DNA of 64,000 nucleotides from Utricularia gibba (taxonomy: Eukaryota; Streptophyta; Magnoliopsida; Lamiales; Lentibulariaceae), in NCBI GenBank assembly GCA_002189035.1, contig NEEC01000007.1, positions 2,356,001 through 2,420,000 on the forward strand, written 5' to 3'. The notes under the pieces were generated by a model, which was given only the letters and a program-made list of their open reading frames with translations, did not search any database and was not told where the DNA came from. A program made the translations under genes and the position numbers. How positions within the stretch are numbered: the first letter of the stretch is position 1; every line of letters begins with the position of its first letter. This document shows positions 36,651-48,389 of this stretch, piece by piece.

Positions 36651-37541
36651 ATGGCGTCGAGAAGGCGATGTTCCAACGTTGTTTTTATTCTGCTCCTCTG
36701 CGCTTCTTCTTCTATGGCGGCTCTGGTGGAGGATCAGCCGCTGGTTCTCAAATACCACGACGGCGCTCTACTCAAGGGCATCGTAAGAGTAAATCTCATC
36801 TGGTACGGCGCATTCACTCCCGTCCAACGCTCTGTCATCGTCGACTTCCTCCAGTCCCTCAACTCCACCGCGTCAGAGCAGCTCTCCGCCGCATCCTGGT
36901 GGAAGACGACGGAGAAGTACAAGAGCGCCGCCGCCGGCCCAAATCTCGTACTCAGAAGACAGTTTCTCGAAGAGGAATATCCTCTGGGGAAATCGCTCAC
37001 GGACTCCGACATCGTCCACATCGCGGCCAAGGGCGGTCCCGCCGCCGTCAACGTCGTCCTGACTGCGAAAGACGTCGCCGTTGAAGGATTCTGTATGAAC
37101 CGATGTGGTACCCACGGCTCAACCGGAGGTGCGGCGCGGTTCGCTTACGCGTGGGTCGGTGACTCGGAGACCCAGTGCCCCGGGTACTGCGCGTGGCCAT
37201 TTCATCAGCCAATGTACGGCCCGCAGACGCCGCCGCTGGTTCCCCCGAATGGGGATGTCGGTGTAGACGGAATGGTGATCAACCTGGCAGCGGTTCTCGC
37301 CGGAACAGTAACGAATCCGTACAAAAACGGCTACTTCCAGGGTCCTCCAACGGCGCCGCTCGAGGCGGTGACGGCGTGCACCGGAGTATTTGGATCCGGT
37401 GCGTACCCAGGGTACACCGGCAAGGTGCTGGTGGATACCACCAGCGGCGCCAGCTACAACGCCAACGGCGTCAACGGACGGCGGTTCCTTCTGCCGGCGA
37501 TGTGGGATCCAGAGACTCGCCAATGCGCTACCCTGGTTTGA
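36651..37541 (+). CDS. EXL: EXORDIUM-like secreted protein (PHI-1 family)
   Basis: Intronless, 296 residues. It starts with a basic N-region and a hydrophobic core ([12 protein letters not shown]), a signal peptide likely cut near residue 24. The mature part has the EXORDIUM/PHI-1 family blocks: [41 protein letters not shown], the cysteine-rich [11 protein letters not shown] and [17 protein letters not shown], and the C-terminal [22 protein letters not shown]. These proteins are apoplastic and linked to brassinosteroid- and carbon-dependent cell expansion. No catalytic function is established. High G+C in the coding region contrasts with the flanks. Confidence 0.93.
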   Translation: MASRRRCSNVVFILLLCASSSMAALVEDQPLVLKYHDGALLKGIVRVNLIWYGAFTPVQRSVIVDFLQSLNSTASEQLSAASWWKTTEKYKSAAAGPNLVLRRQFLEEEYPLGKSLTDSDIVHIAAKGGPAAVNVVLTAKDVAVEGFCMNRCGTHGSTGGAARFAYAWVGDSETQCPGYCAWPFHQPMYGPQTPPLVPPNGDVGVDGMVINLAAVLAGTVTNPYKNGYFQGPPTAPLEAVTACTGVFGSGAYPGYTGKVLVDTTSGASYNANGVNGRRFLLPAMWDPETRQCATLV

Positions 37542-39320
37542 ACATCTTTGATCGTCCCCGAGAAATAATCTTGTGCGACAGGGCGCAGGGCAGCCACATA
37601 CGCCCTTCGTTTCCTTAATTTCTTTCCTTCTTTGTACTCACGTCCTGAAACCCTGTAAAAATGCCCCAAATCATGTTAATATGAACCATGTTCAGTTTAG
37701 CCATACCCTAAATTATCAAAATGAAATTACTTATTTTTAAAATAAATTAATTATAATTATCCACGCTTAATGCAATCATTTTTTAAATTTAATTTAATAC
37801 ATTTTTCTCGTATAATACGGTTGCCTAATGCCGTGCAGTGCATGGGCCTCGTCTGGATAACTTGAAAACAAATTGAATTCATTATTTAATGTAATTCAAA
37901 TTTATTAATTTTTAATTAAAAGTTAAAATATTTAAAAGGATTTAACCTATATGTAGTTATTTCAATGTATTTTTTCTGCACGCACTATTATTACCTTGTT
38001 TTATATAGAAATAAAAAAAAGGAACAAGACAAAATGAATTGGTCATATCCCTTGTCAGGTGAAGACAGATGGCTTAACCGTCCCCACTCTTCAATCTCCT
38101 CTAGTCGTAATATGTGTCTAAGAAGGTGTAATCGAGTGAAGTTAAAATAAAAAATATAACTAATTGAGTCACGAGTCAACCAATTATATGCTTATCTTGA
38201 TTTTGGATTCAAATATATATATTTGAAATATATAAACATTGCATGTTGCTCTAATCAATTTAATCATAACTTGTAGTCCATATTTGGTAGCCAGGTAAAA
38301 TTATACAAATATATATTATCTCATTATAAATTTATTCATAATACTAATATAAATTTAAAAAGTATTATTATATTCGAAAAATGTATGCTTATAATAAAGA
38401 AAAAATATATTGAAAAAAACTTATATTGACTATCAAACACACATTATGTATTTAAATACATGATATATCTGTGTTTATACTAACTACTAAACACACCTGT
38501 AAAGTACAACAATATAGATATAGATAACACCATATGTGCTATAATCAATACATGTTCTAATTTACCATGCACCTCACTGCATGCCCTGATACTCAGTGAA
38601 GTCAAAATGCCTGCCAATTTTGCAAGAATCCCATTGCAAAATGCTGAGAAGGAAGAATATGCATAGCGGCTGTTGTTAAGCAAGTTTGTGCGATTCAAGA
38701 TTCATTCACAATTGGGGCCTAACAGGAACAGGAAAGAGCTACTCTAACCATGAAGTTGCAGATTCATTCAGTAACAATGTCTGCTCCAGTGCTTCAGCTA
38801 CAGAAGCACATGCGCAGTCTACAGTTTAGCTATTTCCATCAAATAACATCATGAGCTATCTCAATGCATGATACAGCATTTCTCCAACTGGCAATGCGCA
38901 CAAATACAACTCAAAGGCTGATCGGCGACCCACTTCTTGCTTATGCTCGCCTCAGGAGCAGCGGAGAAGGAGCATAAACAGCATGAGTGAACAAAAAAAG
39001 CTATATGTAACAAGTTCTGCTGAACGTTGTCCCTCCTGCACGGTACTTCATTTTCTTGGGATTATGACTCGCGTGAATCAGCAACACCGTCCATCAAAAG
39101 GCAAGATATTTTATGTACATTTCAAAGCGATGCTCAAATATATGAAACCCGACACGCGTCGATGGGAATTCTTACTGGAAATTGCTACAATGATCTCTGC
39201 CCGAAATCTCCAAATACGTTTTTTTTTAAGTCTACCGGAATTTTCATCGAAATAAGGGCCTAGAGATTTCAATTCGCGGTATAAAATACACGTTTGAATG
39301 CACTACATTCCGCACTAAAC
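37542..39320. other. Spacer with no supported gene
   Basis: After the EXORDIUM 3' end the sequence is A+T-rich to about 38560. Bases 38560-39300 are more balanced and may belong to an untranslated transcript, but the frames there (for example 38480-38698 minus, 38983-39255 plus) match nothing I know. Confidence 0.5.
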
Positions 39321-39321
39321 C

Positions 39322-39620
39322 TTCGTAGATACTAGATAGCGAACCGACGGTGGAAAGGAGAACAACATACAACCTTCAACATGACACATCTCTTCTTCCA
39401 CTCTGTTTTGCTTCTCCCTTACAGTGGCGGCTTCATTTTCGATCTCATTCGGCCTTTTTGTCATGTGGGCCTATTCGTAGATAACGAACAGATGGTGGAA
39501 AAGAGAACAAGCTACAACCTTCAACATGACCCATTTCTTCTTCCACTCTGCTTTGCATCTCTCGTATAGTGGCGGCTTTATTTTCGATCTCATTCAGCCT
39601 TTTGGTCGTGTGGGCCTATT
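39322..39620. repeat. Tandem duplication, two copies of about 145-150 bp
   Basis: The first copy runs from TTCGTAGATA at 39322 to GTGGGCCTA near 39473, and the second from TTCGTAGATA near 39474 to GTGGGCCTA near 39617. Shared words include GGTGGAAA, ACAACCTTCAACATGAC, CTTCTTCCACTCTG, AGTGGCGGCTT and TTTTCGATCTCATTC. Similarity is about 90 percent by eye. No coding role is evident. Confidence 0.8.
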
Positions 39621-39931
39621 GACATCCACACCTAGGGTTTCAATTGCGATGCCACAATCAAATTGCGGATAACATCGACGTCGCAGTCGCCGACAGCCAG
39701 GTCTTAAATTACCATTTCGTCCCTGCAATTCACCTTTGTATTTCGTAAGGTGTCCATGGCACAAAGGTTAAAAACGGATTTGATTTTAACAATCTAATTT
39801 TTTAATTAATTTTTTATTTTCAAATAAATAAAACTCAATGGCTATTTAAATTTATGTTGAAATGTTTATTTTTACAAAAATAAAACTAAAATAATCACAG
39901 CATACGCAGTGGGTAAATTACTAAATTACCA
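39621..39931. other. Spacer downstream of the ATL gene
   Basis: A+T-rich spacer and probable ATL 3' flank; nothing else seen. Confidence 0.45.
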
Positions 39932-40220
39932 TCACCAAATAGCGCCTCCTGACCGGCAATTGTCGCCGAAATCACTGCTCCCGGCGATGGGATTCCGATC
40001 TGATTCGCCTGAGGAAGAATTCGAACTTCCAGCAAAAGCCTCGGGATCCATTGCCACTACTGCACCTTCTTCATTTATTTTCACGTTCTGGGTAGTAGAA
40101 TCCTCACCATTCCCACCGGCGATTTCATCATCGCCGCCTTCAATCTCTACTCGGGCTTCCTCCACCACGCCCGGTTCCGCACAGCTATCTCCACCGTCGC
40201 CGCGCCGTTCATCACTCCGG
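39932..40220 (-). other. Likely true C-terminal tail of the ATL protein in a shifted frame
   Basis: This minus-strand frame contains EPGVVEEARVEIEGG followed by Gly/Ser/Glu-rich sequence and ends at 39932. It resembles the acidic tails after the RING in ATL proteins, while the in-frame end (RNRAWWRKPE) does not. I infer a single-base loss between about 40170 and 40220; the exact position is not visible. Confidence 0.5.
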
Positions 40221-40884
40221 CGCGACAAATTGGACAACTCGTGTGCGATCCGAGCCAAGTATCGATACATGGCACATGAAAGGCGTGGTTACATTTCGGC
40301 AGCAAACGTAACGGGTCATCGTCTTGGAACTCGCTTAGGCAGACGGCGCAATCCGTGCCATCGATTAACGGGTTTTCCTTCCGGTACCTCACCACCGCGA
40401 TTCCGTTGATGATCGACGGCTGCAAGCCCACTGTTCTGATATACCAAATCGGATGATCCACAAATCCATCAGGTACATCTTCCGGGTCCGGGTCTCCTCC
40501 GGGTTCGGATCTCCCTCGGGTGCTCCGCCAGATCGCATGGAATTTGCGGATTGCGAGGAAGGCGAAGAAGATGAAAGCAGCCACCAGGATGGAGACGGAA
40601 ACGCCGAGGAGAATCAATGATATGTGAGGCTTTGGTTCTCCGGGAGTGGACGGCGGTGGGGTATCGGGATTGGAACATTGGGAAGGGCGTACGCGGTTAC
40701 ATATTTGGGTACAGACTTGTGGATGATTGTGAGCGGAATTGGAGGAGTCGCAGAGAGACCGGCAGAAAATGTTGTGCAGCTTGCAAAGTCCGGTAGCCGC
40801 AGCTCCGGTGCTGACGGTGGTTGTCTTGATATCATCGACACGTTCCAAGGTTGTACGAAACCCTCCACCGCCGGCCGGCCTCAT
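40147..40884 (-). CDS. ATL: ATL-type RING-H2 E3 ubiquitin ligase; C-terminal frame doubtful
   Basis: Membrane-anchored ubiquitin ligase of the ATL family. As read it has 245 residues: an N-terminal extension with spaced cysteines of the ATL51-54 type (LCKLHNIFC, then VCTQIC), a single transmembrane helix (ISLILLGVSVSILVAAFIFF), the GLD-like region HPIWYIRTVGLQPSIINGI, and a canonical RING-H2 from CAVCLSEF through CNHAFHVPCIDTWL to CPICRAG. The ATG at 40884 is the first in frame. The frame ends soon after the RING at 40147. A second minus-strand frame overlaps this end and runs to 39932 with an acidic, Gly/Ser-rich composition typical of ATL C-termini. The offset between frames equals loss of one base, so the true protein is probably about 70 residues longer. 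Confidence 0.85.
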   Translation of the reverse strand: MRPAGGGGFRTTLERVDDIKTTTVSTGAAATGLCKLHNIFCRSLCDSSNSAHNHPQVCTQICNRVRPSQCSNPDTPPPSTPGEPKPHISLILLGVSVSILVAAFIFFAFLAIRKFHAIWRSTRGRSEPGGDPDPEDVPDGFVDHPIWYIRTVGLQPSIINGIAVVRYRKENPLIDGTDCAVCLSEFQDDDPLRLLPKCNHAFHVPCIDTWLGSHTSCPICRAGVMNGAATVEIAVRNRAWWRKPE

Positions 40885-41855
40885 TTCCTTCCAGTAGTCT
40901 CTCGTAACCTCCAACCGTCTTTTATGATGATATATCGCATCACACTCACTTGAGCTTGACTATTTCCTGTTGCAGGAAAAAAAAAAGGTATTAAGTAATT
41001 AAAGCTTAATTTCCATATTTTAAAAATAATAATGAATCTTGTCAGCATTTAATAATTATAATTCATTGTTGAGAGTTGGCGGGTGGGAAACCGGGAGTCG
41101 TTGGTCAAGCATAATGATTCATGTCCCACATCACATAGAAACACAATGGGAAACACGTCACAATTTAATCATCTATTTATATATTTTAAAATAAATATTA
41201 AAGACCAGGAATTAAACCGTATTTAAAAATGGTTATGGATGATATGTCACTTTAAATAAATAATTTTTAACGTTTTATATATGTATAAAAATAACGGGTT
41301 GAGCTGGGCCGAAGTGATGGTCTAGGATGGGCCGCCGAGGCGATCTAAGATGAGCCACAGTGACGGAATGGGCTGAGCTAATTAGATGGGCTACGATGCC
41401 TTGTGGATCTGGACTGAGCTACGGTTATGGGCTGGTCTAGCCCATGTACCGGCTAGGCTGTGCCACCAAGAAGGTATGGGCTGGGTTGAGCCATAGTGGC
41501 TCATGGCTTGTCTGGGCCATCGAGTCATTCTGGGCTGCGCACCGATTTTGGTGGGCCTTGTTGATAGGATGGGCTGGGTCGCGCTGACAGAATTGGTACA
41601 TTGATGACGACGAATAGGTGGAAAGGTATGCCACAACCTACTTCGTCGTTTGCTAGCCACCGCTTTGCTCCTCCGCCACAGCAATTTATAAGAATCCGGC
41701 AGCCCAGAACCCCGCCCCAAATAAGAAATATTTACAATACGCGGGGCTTGGCCGATATATAAACAAAACCGGCTTGGCCATTATCGTCGGCGGTCCACTC
41801 TGAACAATTTCTCACGCCGACGGTTGAGCTTGAATTGAATCCGGTTCCGGAGCAT
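40885..41855. other. Divergent spacer, ATL to MDP1-like gene
   Basis: Divergent promoters for the ATL and phosphatase genes. It includes an A+T-rich block at about 41000-41290 and the GGGCTG-rich repeat region annotated separately. Confidence 0.5.
41300..41590. repeat. Degenerate GGGCTG-rich quasi-tandem repeat
   Basis: Variants of ATGGGCTGRGCYGAGCY and GGGCCRYNGAG recur about every 20-30 bases over about 290 bases, all in the same orientation. Spacing is irregular and units diverge, so this looks like an old minisatellite. It lies upstream of the phosphatase gene. Confidence 0.6.
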
Positions 41856-43670
41856 ATGGGGGACGAAGGCGTAAAGAACGAGGCGATGGAGATCATGGGC
41901 CTTGCTCAACTGCTTCCTCGCCTCGTCATCTTTGATCTCGATTACACTCTGTGGCCTTTCAATTGGTGCGTTTCGTTTTCCTTGCGTAATCGGGATTTTT
42001 GGGGGTTTTCTTCCTAATTGGTCGAGATGCTATTCGTATTGCGCAGTTCGTATAGGAACTACGTAATGGGTTGTTTGTAAATGAAAGGATTTGGAAGCAG
42101 GAAAGTAAAAATGAAAGGATAGCTCACAAAAAGATCATCTTCATCTCCTACAAACGGTTCTGATTTCAATACTACTAAAGCTAGCCGTTCTACCTAAAAA
42201 GGGCTAAACCCAAGACAAAAAGATGAATCAAAAGACTGTACTACTCCTTGAATGGTTACGGGATGTTGATGAGTTAGGATGGAGGTGTGTTCCTGCGGCC
42301 CTGCCAACTATGGGAGACGGAGCCCCAGCTGTTATGTTCGGGGTCGTGACATTTCTGCCTTCTATGTTTGAGAAGGATGAAAATCCCCTTGTCTTCTCAT
42401 TGTGGGTCTGTGTTAGAGATGTTGGGTTTGGGTGGAATGATTGTCTGGTTGCTTACTGGAATTTATGATATCTATGGTAGATTGAGAGTCGGGTGGTGCT
42501 CGGCTAAGTTTTTGTTGAAATTTCTGCTGTGTCCCTGCACAAACATGCTTGAATCTTTTCTTATTGTTGACATTTCATGGACAGTGAATGCCGGTCGAAA
42601 AGGGAAATGCCCTCTCTCTATCCTCATGCAAAAGGCATTGTGCTTGCTCTCAAGGACAAGGGTGTTGACATTGCAATTGCCTCTCGCTCCCCCACTCCTG
42701 ATATTGCAAACGCCTTTCTTGAAAAATTAGGGATGAAATCTTTCTTTGTTGCTCAGGTAATCTGGGGATCAGAACTTCTTCCAATCATTTTTTGTGCGGT
42801 TTCTATTTCATGGATCATGTTTCTTTGCCTTGTGCATAAAGAGAATAATCAGTACGCATTTCCATTTTGTCCCAACTTTGACAACACAAAAAAAAAGCAG
42901 TAATCTTTTTTAACACCAATACTCTATGTTTCATTCTGAGGATACTTAAGATGCTGAATGACTAACTTATTGAACGTTGGTTGTTAAAAAAAAAAAGCAG
43001 TGATCTTTTTTAACACCAATGCTATATGTTTCATTCTGAGGATACTTAAGATTCTGAATGACTAACCTCTTGAACTTTGGTTGTTAAAAAAAAAAAAGCA
43101 GTGATCTTTTTTTAACAACAAACTCAATGTCTCATTCTGTTACCCATGGAAATGTGTTTTGCATATGCTACAAGTTTCTCTTGACACATGAGGTGATTGT
43201 TATCTTGCTGTGTGCGCCTTGTTAAAGAATTATTGATACTCATGCCTCTTAAATACCCATCTTCCTGCAACTGTTGTGTTCTCAATGCTCTGGGACTTGG
43301 TTCAGCAGGTTTTCTCGAGCTGGAGTCACAAGACTGACCATTTTCACAAGATTAATCAGAAGACAGGTATTCCTTACAGTGAGATGCTGTTCTTCGACGA
43401 CGAGGATCGCAACACAAATGCTGTAAGACCTCTCTTTCAGAGAAGGTGTGGGATAGAGAGAGGACAGAAGCATTCTGATACGTTTCCCATATTCTTCATC
43501 CGTAGGTTGCTAAAATGGGTGTCACCAGCGTACTAGTGGACAGAGGCTTGACTCTCGGATATTTCAGAAAGGGTATGTCGGATTTCTCCCGTAACCGCTC
43601 GACGGTGGACCGGAACAAGCAACGGTGGCTCAACTTTTCAAAGAAAACCAGCTCCTCATCAGACGGGTGA
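41856..43670 (+). CDS. MDP1: Magnesium-dependent phosphatase-1 (MDP1)-like HAD phosphatase
   Basis: Exons 41856-41965, 42585-42756, 43309-43422 and 43506-43670 join in frame to 186 residues. HAD motif I is IFDLDYTLWP with the nucleophile Asp27 and general acid Asp29. Motif II follows in IAIASRSPTPDIANAFL, and motif IV is FFDDEDRN, with GVTSVLVDRG after it. This is the MDP1 family, small cytosolic HAD phosphatases that act in vitro on phosphotyrosine and sugar phosphates such as those formed by protein glycation. The physiological substrate in plants is not settled. The ATG at 41856 is the first in frame; the longer upstream frame starts with TTG. Intron 2 holds a 100-bp tandem repeat. Confidence 0.9.
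42888..43140. repeat. Tandem repeat of 100-bp units in intron 2 of the MDP1-like gene
   Basis: About 2.5 copies. AAAGCAGT(A/G)ATCTTTTTT begins at about 42894, 42994 and 43095, giving periods of 100 and 101 bases. Copies 1 and 2 share ATGTTTCATTCTGAGGATAC and TGAATGACTAAC. Copy 3 is truncated. Each copy starts with a variable A run. Confidence 0.9.
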
Positions 43671-44479
43671 TACACAGAACCAATTACAATGTGCCCGTCC
43701 ACAGTATTGTCTGGAAGTGTATCAGAAACTCTAGACGTTTGTATTATGCGCCACTCTTGATATTGGTTCTGTTTTTTGATAAATAGTATTACATAAAAAA
43801 TATTAATAAGTATATCAGAATTTTATATTTATTAAATGAGATGAAATTTATAAAACATATAGATTTAGTTTTGATATATTTTAAATTGGTATTTATATTT
43901 CCTATTCAATTTTTATTTGTATTAAAATTATAAATAAATAATTGTTGTTTATATAATAAAATATTCATTATATATTATTCTGTCAATATATCTTTATTTC
44001 ATTCACATATTTATATTAAATTATTTGTTATCTCATAATAAAATATATCCTTCGTCATTGACATCCAATTAATTTTTTTATTAGGATTATTTGTTAAAAA
44101 TACTTAAAGTTTTTATTTTAATTGTAAATAATAATATTTTAAAATTGGAATTGCAATGGGCATATGAAAATCTTAATTAGTCAACCATTTATAGTAAGTA
44201 TTTGTAAAATCAGAATTATGTTGAGTGAGTTGTACTTCTTGGATTTTTTTAGCAACAATCATCTTAAATGAGAACTTTTCTTGCATTTTTTTATTATAAC
44301 TTCCAATGTTTGACTCAGGGGTAATATAGGAAAAGCAGTGCAAAAATAAATGTATTGGCGGTCAACTCGATGCCGTTGAAGAAGCTGTTTGATTGAAATG
44401 CGTGATCTTCACAGTTTTCAGTACGTACAGATTTGATGCTTTTATTTAATTAAAAAAATGGACTTAGTAAATGGTAACA
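43671..44479. other. Convergent spacer
   Basis: Mostly A+T-rich sequence between the convergent MDP1-like and PB1 genes, presumably with both 3' untranslated regions. Nothing else seen. Confidence 0.55.
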
Positions 44480-45796
44480 TCATTTCTCAACAAGCTTGGC
44501 AGTTGGTTCGGGGTTCAGGGCTCCAGCTGGCTGCGAGTCGGTGGCCAAACCTCCAGAGACGACTTGATGCTGAGCCGCCGGTTGAACCGGGGTTCCCACC
44601 ACACCGCCTGGCGCATTGTAGATTACCTGTCTCAGGGCGGGGGTATCCTGCGCCACTTGTGCATACGCTCCGCCTTCTGACACCACCGCTACCGCCGTGT
44701 CCACTCCACCTGCAATCGCTGTCTTTACCGTTTCCGGAACACGGAGAGGGTATCCTGCAGCCGCCATCGCTGTCGAATGCGGCAGTAGACTGTGCGGATT
44801 CTGGTGGTTGTAGATCTCGGGTTGCATCATTTGAAACGCTAGGTGTGGTTGTGGTCTCCAAATCGGCGGATGGTAAGCGGACGCCGGCGCTGTAACGAAG
44901 TAAACTGGCCGGTCACTGTTGATGATGTTCGCAGGGAAAGCTCTTCCAGGGAATTTGTTATCAATCCAATACGGAACTCCGCCTTGAACCGCAGCAGGAG
45001 AGAATTTCTCTGGCGAGAAGGAATCCTCGTTTGTTTTAGTATATATCCCCTGTTGCTCCTCATGCCTCAACCACTGCACATCCTGAATGTGCTTCTGGAT
45101 CTGATCCAGAGGGTCGCTCCTTCCATCCGGAGGAGAAATCTCCAGCTTCTCCGGGTGTAGGAGACCTTTTTCCGGCAGCGCAATTTGTTTCTCCGAATCA
45201 AACAAAATATCCGCATTAGGGATACCAGCCTCCGGCGGTAACGCCAGCGATTGGGCCGGAACAATCGCCATAGGCGGAGTATTTAACGCCTCAATAAACC
45301 TCTCCTTATCAGATTTCCCCTCCTCCGGCACAAGCCTCCGATCGGGTAAATTAAAATTCTGTTTCAAAGCAGGGAAAAAGAAAATCCTAATCCTCGCCGA
45401 TTTCTGCGAAACGCGATACAACCGCTCATACTCGTGCACCATGTGTTCCAAATCATCATCATTGGTCACCGAAATCAACGCGTCCAGATCCTCGCCAGGA
45501 AGCTGATACTTGAAGGAAACACAATCGCTGTCGCAGAGCGCGTTGAGTTTAGCCAGCAAACCCGCGAGTCTGATGTTCCGATCGGCGACAAGAATTTTCG
45601 TGTCGCCGCCGACGTAGGAGAGGCGGTTATCTAGAGGCCGCGGAAGTATTCTCCCCCCGTAGCTGCACATAATTTTGATCTTACAACATTGCTGCACCTG
45701 GTTGTTTTGCGGATTCTCCGGCGGCAGATTCTCAGTCTCCGTTTCACGCTGGCGCGGCGAGCAGTCACCTGGATCATTGTAGGGCAGAGGCTCCAT
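44480..45796 (-). CDS. PB1-domain (octicosapeptide/Phox/Bem1p) protein
   Basis: Intronless, 438 residues. The PB1 domain is at about residues 38-140: a basic strand KIKIMCSYGGRILPRP, then YVGGDTKILVADRNI, and the acidic OPCA-type segment YQLPGEDLDALISVTNDDDLEHM. The remainder is low-complexity, Pro/Ala/Gln-rich and probably disordered, with PYWIDNKFPG and YFVTAPASAYHPP segments typical of plant PB1-only proteins. PB1 domains mediate front-to-back binding to other PB1 proteins; some plant members (the PAL OF QUIRKY group) tune receptor-kinase signalling. The specific partner is unknown. The ATG at 45796 is the first in the frame. Confidence 0.85.
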   Translation of the reverse strand: MEPLPYNDPGDCSPRQRETETENLPPENPQNNQVQQCCKIKIMCSYGGRILPRPLDNRLSYVGGDTKILVADRNIRLAGLLAKLNALCDSDCVSFKYQLPGEDLDALISVTNDDDLEHMVHEYERLYRVSQKSARIRIFFFPALKQNFNLPDRRLVPEEGKSDKERFIEALNTPPMAIVPAQSLALPPEAGIPNADILFDSEKQIALPEKGLLHPEKLEISPPDGRSDPLDQIQKHIQDVQWLRHEEQQGIYTKTNEDSFSPEKFSPAAVQGGVPYWIDNKFPGRAFPANIINSDRPVYFVTAPASAYHPPIWRPQPHLAFQMMQPEIYNHQNPHSLLPHSTAMAAAGYPLRVPETVKTAIAGGVDTAVAVVSEGGAYAQVAQDTPALRQVIYNAPGGVVGTPVQPAAQHQVVSGGLATDSQPAGALNPEPTAKLVEK

Positions 45797-45994
45797 CTGT
45801 CGACGCAGTCACCAAGAAAGAAAGGATCTCCGTCTAGCGCCGTGTTAATGAAACTCGAATTTGGTGTGCAGTGACTTGAGAGAGAGAGCAGTGGACGATG
45901 CAAGTTATTGGCATCATAAATGCACCCGAACTTTTCCCTCCCCACCCTCGAGTTCCATGATGGCGAGGCTTTCATTGTCCAACTCCAAACACAC

Positions 45995-46001
<7 letters not shown>

Positions 46002-46065
<64 letters not shown>
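46002..46065. repeat. (TA)32 microsatellite
   Basis: 64 bases of perfect alternating TA upstream of the PB1 gene start (about 210 bases from its ATG). It is likely hypervariable among individuals. Confidence 0.95.
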
Positions 46066-46066
<1 letters not shown>

Positions 46067-47715
46067 GAAAACATTTTTTTAATTTAATTGCTTCACTCAC
46101 GGGTTGAATGTTTTTTGTATCTGTGAATTTTTTTATTCGAGAGTGGAGAAAGATATTTCTAAAATTAAAATGAATTTTAATTATAAATTAACATAATATA
46201 TCATTATATCCCATAACAAATAATCTTTTCAACTTCAAATATTCGTTTATAAATTTGATCATTCGTACATTATCTCATACATATTAACATAGAAAATATA
46301 TATTATAGATGATCAGATTTCTCAAATACATCATGTTTGATTGGCACTTTAACGTCCATATGCAAGTGTGTCAAATCTCTTTTGACGTCTAAAATATCAA
46401 CGTCGTTTAATAGGGAGGTTTAGCACTTTAAACCTATGGATTTTATGCATTTTGGTATGTTTGATTGGCACGTATATCCTCAGTTTGGTCGTAACCTAGA
46501 ATTAATTTATATTTCCATACGTATTTTGTGTATTTAAATAATAATTCTTATTTTATTCACGCATTTAGGTTATGTTATTTTGATATTATTCTTAAATATA
46601 AATAATTACAAAATATTTATCAAATGTATCATTACACATAAATAATTATTTCAAGATTTATTTAGATTATAATAATAATTACCCAACTACCAAATCTGGC
46701 ATTAAGCCTATATCAAGAGGAAATACTTTAACAATCTTTTTAAATGTTTTTAATAATATTTTGATTTCATCAAATATTATTTTTTTGATCAATTTTATTA
46801 ACAAAAAATCTCTAATATTATAAATCAAATATTAAATGAAAAAAAACTAATCAGGGATAGCAGGGAATCTTTGGTAAAGTCATATAATATGATAAAGATT
46901 AACCACTTGCAATGGCCTTTAAATTTAAAGTTAAGGGAGGGACCCACCTAACGTTTTTAACAAGGAATAATATTTTTCTATCTTCATGAAATGTTTTCCT
47001 GATGCCCCCCTGGTGGCATGAACGTTCTCAGTTCTCCACATTTTCCTGCCTTAACACCCCCTTTTATAACGTTGTACTTGGTGTGAATGCCATCTTCCTG
47101 ACTTGAATGTCGCTATGTTGAATAATGTGGGGGCGTTTTGCTTGCAATCTTGGGGTGAAATTGAAATATGCAAGGAATTGGTTTCTGAATGATGATGTAT
47201 TGCGATATTTCCTGGTTTCCTGGGCTTAACTGGAATTGTTTAACTTGAAGGCGAGTAGGCGGGAGTTTAGAATTTAGTCAGAAGTTTGAAAATAGAACGT
47301 CAATCATTTTAAACTTGTCTATTTTCCCAAAATGCGTAGGATCAGTCCTTTATTCTCTTGGTTGTATCCTTACACTTTCAACTTCAATTTGCTCTCCCGT
47401 TACAATTATCTTTTTTGGGGGCTTCTACATTCTTAAAAAGAGAGGAACTTGAAAACGCAGCGGCATTGGAGCCACAAGGATGAGGATTTCCCTGCTGCTC
47501 TCCCTTGAGTTGGGTCATATTCTTGATTTGAAAAGTGCACAAAGGGGAGATATCAGGATTTCCCATGAGCTAGTGTTGATGGGGAACACAAAATTTATCC
47601 GCCAATAAATGTATAAATTACAGTAGATTCCACTAAAAAGAAAACCAGATGAACGGAGGTGAAGAAAACCAAACAGAAACCTAGAACTTCTACACCGAAG
47701 AGATCAGAGAGGCGT
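46066..47715. other. Spacer between the PB1 and histone H3 genes
   Basis: A+T-rich to about 46900, including two copies of ATGTTTGATTGGCAC (46329 and 46463). Bases 46900-47640 are more balanced but show no recognisable gene; part of this may be the H3 3' region. Confidence 0.5.
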
Positions 47716-48135
<420 letters not shown>

Positions 48136-48216
48136 TCAAAGAGAAAGGTTTGCGACTTCGCGTTGGTCTCGGAGTGCTCAAGTAGAAGGTGCCCGGGCCA
48201 CTGGTATCCGGAGGGT

Positions 48217-48224
48217 ATTTATAA
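48217..48224 (-). promoter_or_regulatory. TATA box of the histone H3.1 gene
   Basis: TATAAATA on the minus strand, 91 bases before the ATG. The position suits a short histone leader. Confidence 0.7.
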
Positions 48225-48389
48225 CCACAAACTGTGAAATTTTGGCGGGACAGAGAAGTTATCTAGGCCGTTGGATTTCCAATGTCATCCACCGGCTCTG
48301 ATTTGTTCATTCTGGATCGATAAATCGGATCTATTGTGAGCCGTTGGATTAGATTCTAATCGACCGCTCTTTTCATTCATGTGAACAGG

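Noticed and set aside
38480..38698. 72-codon minus-strand frame with a hydrophobic C-terminus
   Set aside because: A+T-rich setting and no family match; likely chance.
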